A stretch of DNA of 27,662 bases from a virus, in IMG/VR virus record IMGVR_UViG_3300048117_000392, positions 1 to 27,662 of that record; one strand, written 5' to 3'. This document shows, in pieces, positions 22,138-27,424 of this stretch. The stretch's first letter is position 1; each line of letters starts with the position of its first letter. A model generated the notes under the pieces. It saw nothing but the letters and a program-made list of their open reading frames with translations, did not search any database and had not been told where the DNA came from. The position numbers and the translations under genes were made by a program.

Positions 22138-23337
22138 TTAATAAGTTTTTGAATCAAAGTTATCAGGATACTTTGATTTATTAATTTGATTTTTTATTGT
22201 ATCTAATGAATTTTGAGTACCTCCTTTATGATTTAACCAATAGCTTATTGCACCTCTATCATTAATCCATCTTTCTTTTTTATTCCAATCAAACCAAGGA
22301 TGATGATAATAGGGTTCTCCTTTATAAGAGTTTTTCCATCCAGTTTGTTCATAGAATATTCGTTCCTCTTCTTCGGTTACGATTCCATCTTTATCTAAAT
22401 CAGCTTCATCAAATGAATCACTATCATCATCTTCTACATCCATTAACAATGTTTTTTGTAGTTCTGTAAGTTCCTCTTCTTTATCTACTTCATCTACTTC
22501 ATCATATAACTTTCTCTTACGAATTACTTTATCTTTTTTAACAATTCCCCTATCAACCATTACTGCGTTGTTAAAAGCGATTACAAGAGCAACTGCAAGA
22601 GGGTCAAATACAAATATAATGATTAGAATAAACCAATTAATAATCTGGTCCATAGGTCTATCTAATAATCCACTAAGATATTCAAGTGGTCCTAATTCAG
22701 ATGATACACCTTCCATTGATTCTAAATCTAATATCTTTAACTGAATTGATTGTAATGAATCAGATGCTACTTCTCTTTTTGCTTGAACAGATTTACGATT
22801 CTCTTCTTCAACTTCGATACGTTTTTGTGCCAACCTAAGTTCGGAAGTTGATATCGTGGTTCTAACGCCTCCAACCACCGAGGTGTCTCGTACTTGGATT
22901 TGTTGAGATTTAGCATTGGAAAGAGTACCAATGTTAGTAGAAATTCTTTTAAGTTCTTCATCATATCTTATTACATCATCACCCCAAAACTGTTCTTTCT
23001 GTTCTAGGAATGCTAATTGTTTTTCTTTTATACTGTATTGATTAAATGTATCTTGAAATGCAGATGTTAAAAATCCATAGATACCTAATGATGTTATAAG
23101 GATTAGGATAACTACTGCAATACTTAGATAGATTCTAAATGATTTGTTTATCTTTTCCCAATAGTTGTAAAGGTATCCTGCAGTAATAAGTTTAGCTAGT
23201 TCTAATGAACTTGCCATTATTATTACAGAAAAAGATGCACCAGCAAATAGTTTCGATAATCCACTTACCGAAAAGAACGCAGCATTAAACGCTACAAATA
23301 ATGCGGATAACCCCAATAATATTGTTCTAAATTTCAT
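22138..23337 (-). CDS. Four-helix membrane protein with coiled coil and EF-hand loop
   Basis: A 399-aa protein. Membrane helices lie at ~5-30, ~34-57, ~69-94 and ~232-257. Between the third and fourth is a ~135-residue charged segment that is mostly coiled coil (YSIKEKQLAFLEQKEQFW, then LRLAQKRIEVEEENRKSV). After the last helix comes a basic patch, a very acidic stretch (VEDDDSDSFDEA), and a textbook 12-residue EF-hand loop, D313-x-D315-x-D317-G318 to E324. The last ~60 residues are rich in Trp and Tyr (YYHHPWFDWNKKERW). The leader GAAAGGGGG is strong. It may be an envelope-remodelling or membrane-sensing protein; no named family recognised. Confidence 0.8.
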   Translation of the reverse strand: MKFRTILLGLSALFVAFNAAFFSVSGLSKLFAGASFSVIIMASSLELAKLITAGYLYNYWEKINKSFRIYLSIAVVILILITSLGIYGFLTSAFQDTFNQYSIKEKQLAFLEQKEQFWGDDVIRYDEELKRISTNIGTLSNAKSQQIQVRDTSVVGGVRTTISTSELRLAQKRIEVEEENRKSVQAKREVASDSLQSIQLKILDLESMEGVSSELGPLEYLSGLLDRPMDQIINWFILIIIFVFDPLAVALVIAFNNAVMVDRGIVKKDKVIRKRKLYDEVDEVDKEEELTELQKTLLMDVEDDDSDSFDEADLDKDGIVTEEEERIFYEQTGWKNSYKGEPYYHHPWFDWNKKERWINDRGAISYWLNHKGGTQNSLDTIKNQINKSKYPDNFDSKTY

Positions 23338-23343
23338 AAAGAG

Positions 23344-23523
23344 TTACCCCCTTTCAATAAATTCCTTGACTTCTTCGAGTGATTTCTCAATTTGTTGTAA
23401 ATAAGTACTAGCTGTTTTAGGGTCAGCTGGTCTTTCACCTGTTACCATTTCTTTTACTACTTTAGATTTGTTTACACATGAATCTAGTACGTTTGAAACT
23501 TTTTGTTTGTAAATATCTTTCAT
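23344..23523 (-). CDS. 59-aa helical protein
   Basis: Begins MKDIYKQKVSNVLDSCVNKS and continues as two likely helices around GERPADPKTAS, ending EEVKEFIERG. It starts 22 nt after a candidate late promoter box and ends 6 nt before the EF-hand membrane protein. A real gene is supported by the promoter-like element, codon composition and the GGGGG ribosome-binding site for the next gene lying at its stop. Function unknown. Confidence 0.55.
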   Translation of the reverse strand: MKDIYKQKVSNVLDSCVNKSKVVKEMVTGERPADPKTASTYLQQIEKSLEEVKEFIERG

Positions 23524-23545
23524 TTGATATAGTTTATTGTATAAG

Positions 23546-23554
23546 TATAAATAT
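23546..23554 (-). promoter_or_regulatory. Candidate late promoter box ATATTTATA
   Basis: Third copy of the 9-mer, ending 22 nt before the ATG at 23523 and lying just past the terminator at 23566-23589. Its placement beside a terminator repeats the arrangement at 7418-7463. Confidence 0.4.
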
Positions 23555-23565
23555 TAAGATATAAA

Positions 23566-23589
23566 AAAAGGGGAAATTAATCCCCTTTT
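23566..23589 (-). terminator. Rho-independent terminator after hsp20
   Basis: AAAAGGGGA (23566-23574) pairs perfectly with TCCCCTTTT (23581-23589) around a 6-nt loop. On the minus strand the stem runs into TTTTTTTAT. It ends the transcript of the small heat-shock protein gene. Confidence 0.9.
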
Positions 23590-23611
23590 CTTATTTTTGA
23601 TTAATTGAGTT

Positions 23612-23983
23612 TTAATAAGAAATCTTTAAAGACTTTGCCTTTTTGTTTACTTTCTTATCAATGAGGAGAGTGAGTAACCCATTATCAAATTTAGCAGTTG
23701 TTTTTGTACCATCGTAATCAGTACCAACTGTTAATACTAAATCAATCTCCTTAACAAAAGAAGAAGTAGCTTCTCCTTTTTTAGATTTGATTGTAATTTC
23801 CTCTTCAGTAACATCTACTGTAATATCTTTTGGATTATGTCCAATAGTGTTAATTGTAACTTGTTGTTTACCATCTTCTAATATTGTTGCTTCAAATTGT
23901 GAATTCAATCTATCAGTTGGTTTTGTTGTATAGATATCCTTAAAAAAGTTATCTACGAAATTTTCATTAATTGTGTAAAACAT
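23612..23983 (-). CDS. hsp20: Small heat-shock protein (Hsp20, alpha-crystallin family)
   Basis: A 123-aa protein. The N-terminal arm (MFYTINENFVDNFFKDIY) is short. The alpha-crystallin domain covers ~27-115: QVTINTIGHNPKDITVDVTE, EEITIKSKKG, and KFDNGLLTLLIDKK (98-111) as the conserved G-x-L strand. The C-terminus LKISY keeps a weak version of the I-x-I oligomer contact. Hsp20 proteins hold unfolding proteins in an ATP-independent way; T4-like marine phages often carry them. A strong terminator follows and a tandem-repeat region precedes it, so it may be controlled apart from its neighbours. The leader AAAAAAAGGAATATT gives a modest ribosome-binding site. Confidence 0.88.
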   Translation of the reverse strand: MFYTINENFVDNFFKDIYTTKPTDRLNSQFEATILEDGKQQVTINTIGHNPKDITVDVTEEEITIKSKKGEATSSFVKEIDLVLTVGTDYDGTKTTAKFDNGLLTLLIDKKVNKKAKSLKISY

Positions 23984-24042
23984 AATATTCCTTTTTTTAA
24001 TTATACATTTACTATCTATTGTACCAAATCCGTACCAATTTA

Positions 24043-24105
24043 TTTTGTCAAGGTATAGTATGACATTTTGTCAGTTTTGTCAAGGTATAACATGACAAAG
24101 TGTCA
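24043..24105 (-). repeat. Two-unit 32-bp tandem repeat with TGACA-N3-TGTCA dyads, upstream of hsp20
   Basis: Two imperfect copies start at 24043 and 24075. Each carries TTTTGTCAAGGTATA, then ATGACA and TGTCA. The perfect inverted repeats TGACA-N3-TGTCA lie at 24061-24073 and 24093-24105, 32 bp apart (about three helical turns, same face). The second ends at the stop codon of the upstream gene. A degenerate third piece (TGTGTCAGG) follows at about 24109-24117, inside coding sequence. An operator for a dimeric regulator of hsp20 is the simplest reading. Between it and the ATG, TTTG-N19-TATAATTA may be the promoter. Confidence 0.7.
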
Positions 24106-24450
24106 TTCTGTGTCAGGTTCAATTTCAAGACCTGTTAATGCTCTATATAATATTTCCAAAGATTCTTCGTTCATACAAAACCCCAATCCATTTGAATTTG
24201 CAAGTTCTACTATAAACTCTCCCTTCTTTATACCAAACTCTTCATATTCGTCATCTGAACTAGATACTAGAGTAACACAATCATCTTCAGGATTATCCTT
24301 TGGAATAGGTAATACATAATATGTGTGATAAAGTGGTTCGCCTGATTCTTCATCATATCCATCTTTTTCACTATACTCTTCCCACTCTTGTCTTTCAAAA
24401 GTTTCTTTGGTTATGGGTACTAATGGAAACTCTATGAAATCTTTTTTCAT
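24103..24450 (-). CDS. Acidic protein, unrecognised
   Basis: A 115-aa protein rich in Asp and Glu (EEYSEKDGYDEESGEPLYHT, SSSDDEYEEFGIKKGEF). The opening FIEFPLVPITKETFERQEW and closing NEESLEILYRALTGLEIEP look folded. Strong negative charge is common in phage DNA-mimic or inhibitor proteins, but nothing specific points there. It overlaps the lipoprotein stop by 4 nt, and its own stop lies in the hsp20 control repeat. Confidence 0.65.
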   Translation of the reverse strand: MKKDFIEFPLVPITKETFERQEWEEYSEKDGYDEESGEPLYHTYYVLPIPKDNPEDDCVTLVSSSDDEYEEFGIKKGEFIVELANSNGLGFCMNEESLEILYRALTGLEIEPDTE

Positions 24451-24920
24451 TCAAGAACTATCTTTATAGTATCTGTAATAAGATATTCTCTAATAGTACC
24501 TGTTAGTATAAGAGTATCTCCTACCATTGTATTGATTGGTGCTATTACATTATGAACCTTACCATCAACCACATAAGATGCTTGATTAGATGTACTTACA
24601 TCCTCTCCTTGATAAGTCCAAGTAAGATTACTATCCCAACTTACCTTTAATGGTTCATTAGAATAATAGTTATCAACAGTACCACTTACTGTATGTATTG
24701 TTTGATTTGTATCTTGGTTTAGTGTTAAATGATAATACCCATTACCATCCATCGGTAATCTACCATCTATATCTAATGTAGGTTCTTCTAATACTAATAT
24801 ATCATCATCTGGTACTGTACAACTAACAAAAGATGCGAATACTGATAGTACCGCTATGATAAGAATTATTAGTTTAATTCCATCTAATGCGAATTTTTCT
24901 GTTTGTTCTTTTCTATTCAT
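24447..24920 (-). CDS. Probable lipoprotein with beta-sandwich domain
   Basis: A 157-aa protein. A basic N-terminus (MNRKEQTEK) and hydrophobic stretch (IKLIILIIAVLSVFASF) lead to FVSC, with C34 as likely lipid-attachment site. The residues after it are TVPDDD, acidic like the lipoprotein export signals that send Bacteroidetes lipoproteins to the cell surface. The mature part reads as a small beta-sandwich (GYYHLTLNQDTNQTIHTVSG, LKVSWDSNLTWTYQGEDV). Phage lipoproteins are often superinfection-exclusion factors that block receptors. That role is inference; the -3 residue is Phe rather than Leu, so the lipobox is not perfect. Confidence 0.6.
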   Translation of the reverse strand: MNRKEQTEKFALDGIKLIILIIAVLSVFASFVSCTVPDDDILVLEEPTLDIDGRLPMDGNGYYHLTLNQDTNQTIHTVSGTVDNYYSNEPLKVSWDSNLTWTYQGEDVSTSNQASYVVDGKVHNVIAPINTMVGDTLILTGTIREYLITDTIKIVLE

Positions 24921-25438
24921 TATAATAATTTTTCCAATATACTATCCCAATTTGGATATTCGTTTGGTTTGTTATCGTTTTCCCAATCATATCCGAATCT
25001 TAACAACTCACCACTAAACTCACCAGCACCATTCTTTAATCTATCATCAATAAGGTAATCACCCATTAATAAATCTTTTCTGTGTGTTGTGAACAATCTT
25101 TTGTGGAAGATGTTATCAAAGTAATCTTCTAACCAAAATCTTTTATCAGTAAGTGATTGTGGGTTACCCCATGGAGCTGAAGTAGCAATGAATAATTCAT
25201 ACTTACCACTTTCGTGTAATTTCTTTACGGCTTCAATCGCTCCTTTCATTGGTGGAGCTATTCTGAATAATCCTTGAATGTGGTCAGGAAAACTTTCATA
25301 TCTTTCTTTTAAATGTGGATGATTAGTAAACCAATCTTCAATTGCTTTTCCGAAATCAACTAATACGCCATCCATATCGATGTAAACTATCTTTTTTTTC
25401 AATACTTTTTGTTTTATAGGGTTAATATTATCACTCAT
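24920..25438 (-). CDS. HAD phosphatase, 5'(3')-deoxyribonucleotidase type
   Basis: A 172-aa protein of the NT5C family. Motif I is YIDMDGVLVDF (D21 nucleophile, D23 acid/base), motif II is FIATSAPWGNP (S/T near residue 86), K121 lies in THRKDLL, and motif IV is DYLIDDR (127-133). These enzymes dephosphorylate (d)NMPs. It probably trims nucleotide pools next to MazG and ThyA functions. The -7 box of the promoter ends only 7 nt before the ATG, so the mRNA may be leaderless; a TTG at codon 13 is a conceivable later start. Confidence 0.85.
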   Translation of the reverse strand: MSDNINPIKQKVLKKKIVYIDMDGVLVDFGKAIEDWFTNHPHLKERYESFPDHIQGLFRIAPPMKGAIEAVKKLHESGKYELFIATSAPWGNPQSLTDKRFWLEDYFDNIFHKRLFTTHRKDLLMGDYLIDDRLKNGAGEFSGELLRFGYDWENDNKPNEYPNWDSILEKLL

Positions 25439-25478
25439 TTACTATGTAAATATACGAAAAATATTTGGATTTACCAAA
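25437..25478 (-). promoter_or_regulatory. Bacteroidetes-type promoter with dyad, before the HAD phosphatase
   Basis: Minus strand: TTTG (25475-25478), 20-bp spacer ending TTTTTCG, TATATTTAC (25446-25454). The inverted repeat ATTTAC-N3-GTAAAT (25437-25451) runs into the start codon of the gene (25436-25438), so a bound regulator would cover both start sites. Confidence 0.8.
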
Positions 25479-25486
25479 TATTTTCG
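25455..25486 (-). terminator. Long AT-rich hairpin inside the promoter, possible terminator
   Basis: CGAAAAATATTTGG (25455-25468) pairs with CCAAATATTTTCG (25474-25486), one extra A in the left arm, 5-nt loop. It lies downstream of the 55-aa gene and could end that transcript while also holding the -33 box of the next one. The stem is AT-rich and its tail is mixed, so termination is uncertain. Confidence 0.4.
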
Positions 25487-25506
25487 TACTTATTTTACTT
25501 TATTTA

Positions 25507-25674
25507 TTATTTTATGTGAGACCTAAATCCCATTACTGGTACATGGCCTGTTATTTCTATTTCTCTTTTCTTAATAAATTGTTTAGATACTTTAAGAGTT
25601 TCTAAATCAGTTTCATTCATTACCCAATCTTTGAAAAGGTAAGTTAGTAATTTACTTTTAATTGTTTTTATCAT
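25507..25674 (-). CDS. 55-aa protein, unrecognised
   Basis: Begins MIKTIKSKLLTYLFKDWVMN and continues through a helix (ETDLETLKVSKQFIKKREIE) to a beta-like end (TGHVPVMGFRSHIK). The composition is balanced with Trp, His and Gly, unlike random AT-rich frames, which supports a real gene. It sits between the 63-aa gene and the next promoter. No family recognised. Confidence 0.55.
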   Translation of the reverse strand: MIKTIKSKLLTYLFKDWVMNETDLETLKVSKQFIKKREIEITGHVPVMGFRSHIK

Positions 25675-25685
25675 AATTTTAAGAT

Positions 25686-25877
25686 TTATATTATTTGTGA
25701 TTTATCTATTAGTGTGTTTACAGTTCCTATTATACTACTACCATAATCTACTGATACTCTAATACAACCATTAAGGTCTGCATCAAATTCACATTGGTAG
25801 TTATTATCGGTAACAATTCCTTCTTGGATTTGTCCATACTTGTTTTCAAATTTTATTTTATCGTTTACTTTTATCAT
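25686..25877 (-). CDS. 63-aa beta-barrel-like protein, unrecognised
   Basis: Reads as a small SH3-like barrel: MIKVNDKIKFENKYGQIQEG, IVTDNNYQCEF, CIRVSVDYG, TVNTLIDKSQII. The opening V-x-D-x-I-x-F and G-x-V-T-D pattern is common in short phage proteins of this type. It starts 3 nt after the upstream gene. Function unknown. Confidence 0.6.
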   Translation of the reverse strand: MIKVNDKIKFENKYGQIQEGIVTDNNYQCEFDADLNGCIRVSVDYGSSIIGTVNTLIDKSQII

Positions 25878-25880
25878 ATT

Positions 25881-26180
25881 TTAAAGGTTTAATTCTTTCA
25901 TTACATTATTAAGAATATTATTCATAATGAACTTTTCTTCTTTTTTCTGTTGGTATTTTTTCTTATTGATTATAGAATTTTGTTTCTTAATAATCATATT
26001 AAGAGCGGATATTACATCGTTCTTAGTATCACCAATCATACCAACTAACCATTTAGTTCCATCAATATTTAAAGTATCACCTAAGTTTCTTTCCCACTTA
26101 GATAACATATATTGAACGCCGTACAACTCAGTTTTACTCTCATTCATTTTTACTAATCCGATGTGTGTTTCTTTTATCAT
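25881..26180 (-). CDS. 99-aa protein, unrecognised
   Basis: Begins MIKETHIGLVKMNESKTELY. The N-terminal half has GVQYMLSKWERNLGDTL and KWLVGMIGDTKNDV; the C-terminal ~45 residues are a basic helix (NMIIKKQNSIINKKKYQQKK). ATG at 26180 is preferred to an in-frame GTG at 26210, which would add residues read from the duplicated promoter-leader sequence. No family recognised. Confidence 0.6.
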   Translation of the reverse strand: MIKETHIGLVKMNESKTELYGVQYMLSKWERNLGDTLNIDGTKWLVGMIGDTKNDVISALNMIIKKQNSIINKKKYQQKKEEKFIMNNILNNVMKELNL

Positions 26181-26199
26181 TTTTAAGGTTTTAAAGGGT

Positions 26200-26214
26200 T
26201 TAATTATCACTCAT
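26200..26214 (-). pseudogene. Four-codon vestige (MSDN stop) of a copied gene start
   Basis: ATG AGT GAT AAT TAA lies 7 nt after the -7 box. The real HAD phosphatase gene begins ATG AGT GAT AAT at the same distance from its own promoter. Similarity continues for about 15 nt beyond the stop. Probably a remnant of duplication, or a tiny leader peptide. Confidence 0.55.
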
Positions 26215-26254
26215 TTACATAGTAAATATACGAAAAATAATTGGAATAAACAAG
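26213..26254 (-). promoter_or_regulatory. Bacteroidetes-type promoter with dyad, before the 99-aa gene
   Basis: Minus strand: CTTG (26251-26254), 20-bp spacer ending TTTTTCG, TATATTTAC (26222-26230). Inverted repeat ATTTAC-N3-GTAAAT at 26213-26227. Nearly the same sequence as the promoter at 25437-25478, including what follows the start site. Confidence 0.8.
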
Positions 26255-26273
26255 CTTTTTCTTAATTATTTTT

Positions 26274-26350
26274 TGGTGAACCAGACAGGATTCGAACCTG
26301 TGACCGTCTGCTTAGAAGGCAGATGCTCTATCCAACTGAGCTACTGGTCC
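26274..26350 (-). tRNA. tRNA-Arg(UCU), CCA encoded
   Basis: A full cloverleaf. Acceptor GGACCAG pairs with CTGGTTC, followed by discriminator A and an encoded CCA (26274-26276). The D arm has AGCTCAGTTGGATAGAGC, the anticodon loop is CTTCTAA (anticodon UCU at 26314-26316), and the T arm has GGTTCGAATCC. It reads AGA, a preferred Arg codon in AT-rich phage genes. Probably co-transcribed with the upstream 102-aa gene. Confidence 0.97.
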
Positions 26351-26377
26351 ATACTGTTACGATATAGGTTGTGATTT

Positions 26378-26686
26378 TTATTTTAGGTATTCTGGTCCGA
26401 AGTAACTCCACTTATCAGTTCCATCAAAGATGTTTCCTCGTGAATGTTTGGCCGGTTGGCTCCAAGTAGCGGGTTTAAGTAAATCTCCTTTACAAACAAG
26501 AGTACCTTTGAAAACACCCTCCCACATAGAAACAAAAGCCCATACTGAACCTTCATCTATTAGTTTCATATACTTCTGTCCTTTTTTTACAGTTAAGGGA
26601 GTATATGGTTTATAGGAATAGTTTTTGTCCCAATGTTCTTTTCTCTTTTGATTAACTTCATCAAGCCACAATTCAAATTTACTCAT
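26378..26686 (-). CDS. 102-aa protein, unrecognised
   Basis: Begins MSKFELWLDEVNQKRKEHWD. The rest is rich in Trp, Gly and Lys (LTVKKGQKYMKLI, GSVWAFVSMWEGVFKGTLVC, KGDLLKPATW, KHSRGNIFDGTDKWSYFG). The composition is that of a compact folded protein. I have an impression of similar small phage proteins but cannot name a family. It follows a host-type promoter by 35 nt and precedes the tRNA. Confidence 0.7.
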   Translation of the reverse strand: MSKFELWLDEVNQKRKEHWDKNYSYKPYTPLTVKKGQKYMKLIDEGSVWAFVSMWEGVFKGTLVCKGDLLKPATWSQPAKHSRGNIFDGTDKWSYFGPEYLK

Positions 26687-26712
26687 AGGTTTTATCTTTA
26701 GTGTTATTAATT

Positions 26713-26754
26713 ATTTACATAGTAAATATACGAAAAATAAATGAGAAATCCAAG
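26713..26754 (-). promoter_or_regulatory. Bacteroidetes-type promoter with dyad, before the 102-aa gene and tRNA
   Basis: Minus strand: CTTG (26751-26754), 20-bp spacer ending TTTTTCG, TATATTTAC (26722-26730). Inverted repeat ATTTAC-N3-GTAAAT at 26713-26727, identical to that at 26213-26227. Confidence 0.8.
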
Positions 26755-26770
26755 CCGAAAGTGAATTATT

Positions 26771-27424
26771 TTAAAATAATTTTGTTGGGTCACCAAACTG
26801 TCTATATCTAAATTGTGGGTCTAATCGTTCATTGAGTAGATTAGAATCTATATTAGGTATCGCCCATTCTTGTATTATCTCTAAAGATTTGATTCTATCT
26901 TCTCCATATAAATCCTCATACCAAGTTATCGGTATATTAAGAATAGTAGATAGTTCTTTAAGTAATTGTTTTGATTCAATCAAATCTACTTGCTTCTTCT
27001 TTTGTAAAAAATTATTAATATATTCAGATGGTATCTCTTCATACTTGTATTTTAAATGTACCGATTTTTTATCATAATCCATTTTGTAATGTAAGTTTAT
27101 ATAACTTTCCAAGTGGATTTTATAATCTCTCCTATCTAATAAAATAATTTTATCAAATTCTTTTGCAAACAAGGTAATAGAAAATTCTTTATCTTTTGTG
27201 TATTTTGGTAAAGGTAATTGTTGAATATTAGAATTATCAGAAAATAGAAGGTGCTTAACAGCAATATCTGTTTTATATGAATCCCATCTTAGAGGCCATG
27301 GATATTTATTTTTATGCAAGGGTCTATTATATGGTTCAGATATTTTTTCAAAACCTTGGTCAGCTATTCTATAAAGTAGAGTAGATGTTCCTGTTCTAGG
27401 TAGAGCAAGTATTAATACTTTCAT
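26771..27424 (-). CDS. P-loop sulfotransferase-like protein
   Basis: A 217-aa protein. LALPRTGTSTLLYRI (6-20) is the 5'-phosphosulfate-binding loop of PAPS sulfotransferases (P-R-T-G-T-S-T). LLDRRDYKIHLES (95-107) carries the R and S of the 3'-phosphate-binding motif. Middle residues include SEPYNRPLHKNKYPWPLRW. It would move a sulfate from PAPS to a glycan, protein or small molecule. Sulfotransferase-like proteins are found in several large marine phages with unknown targets. The start overlaps the PhoH-like stop by one base (TAATG). A stop-spanning AT palindrome (26764-26781) follows. Confidence 0.75.
   Translation of the reverse strand: MKVLILALPRTGTSTLLYRIADQGFEKISEPYNRPLHKNKYPWPLRWDSYKTDIAVKHLLFSDNSNIQQLPLPKYTKDKEFSITLFAKEFDKIILLDRRDYKIHLESYINLHYKMDYDKKSVHLKYKYEEIPSEYINNFLQKKKQVDLIESKQLLKELSTILNIPITWYEDLYGEDRIKSLEIIQEWAIPNIDSNLLNERLDPQFRYRQFGDPTKLF

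Noticed and set aside
24043-24117. Start of a CRISPR-like array
   Set aside because: Only two full units, directly adjacent with no unique spacers, and the internal dyads look like operator half-sites.
26181-26210. GTG start at 26210 for the 99-aa protein
   Set aside because: The added residues are read from the duplicated promoter-leader segment; the ATG at 26180 is the simpler start.
26764-26781. 18-bp perfect palindrome of A and T over the sulfotransferase stop codon, as a terminator
   Set aside because: The stem is entirely AT with no loop and no clear following U-run, so it would be unstable; such palindromes arise easily in this composition.
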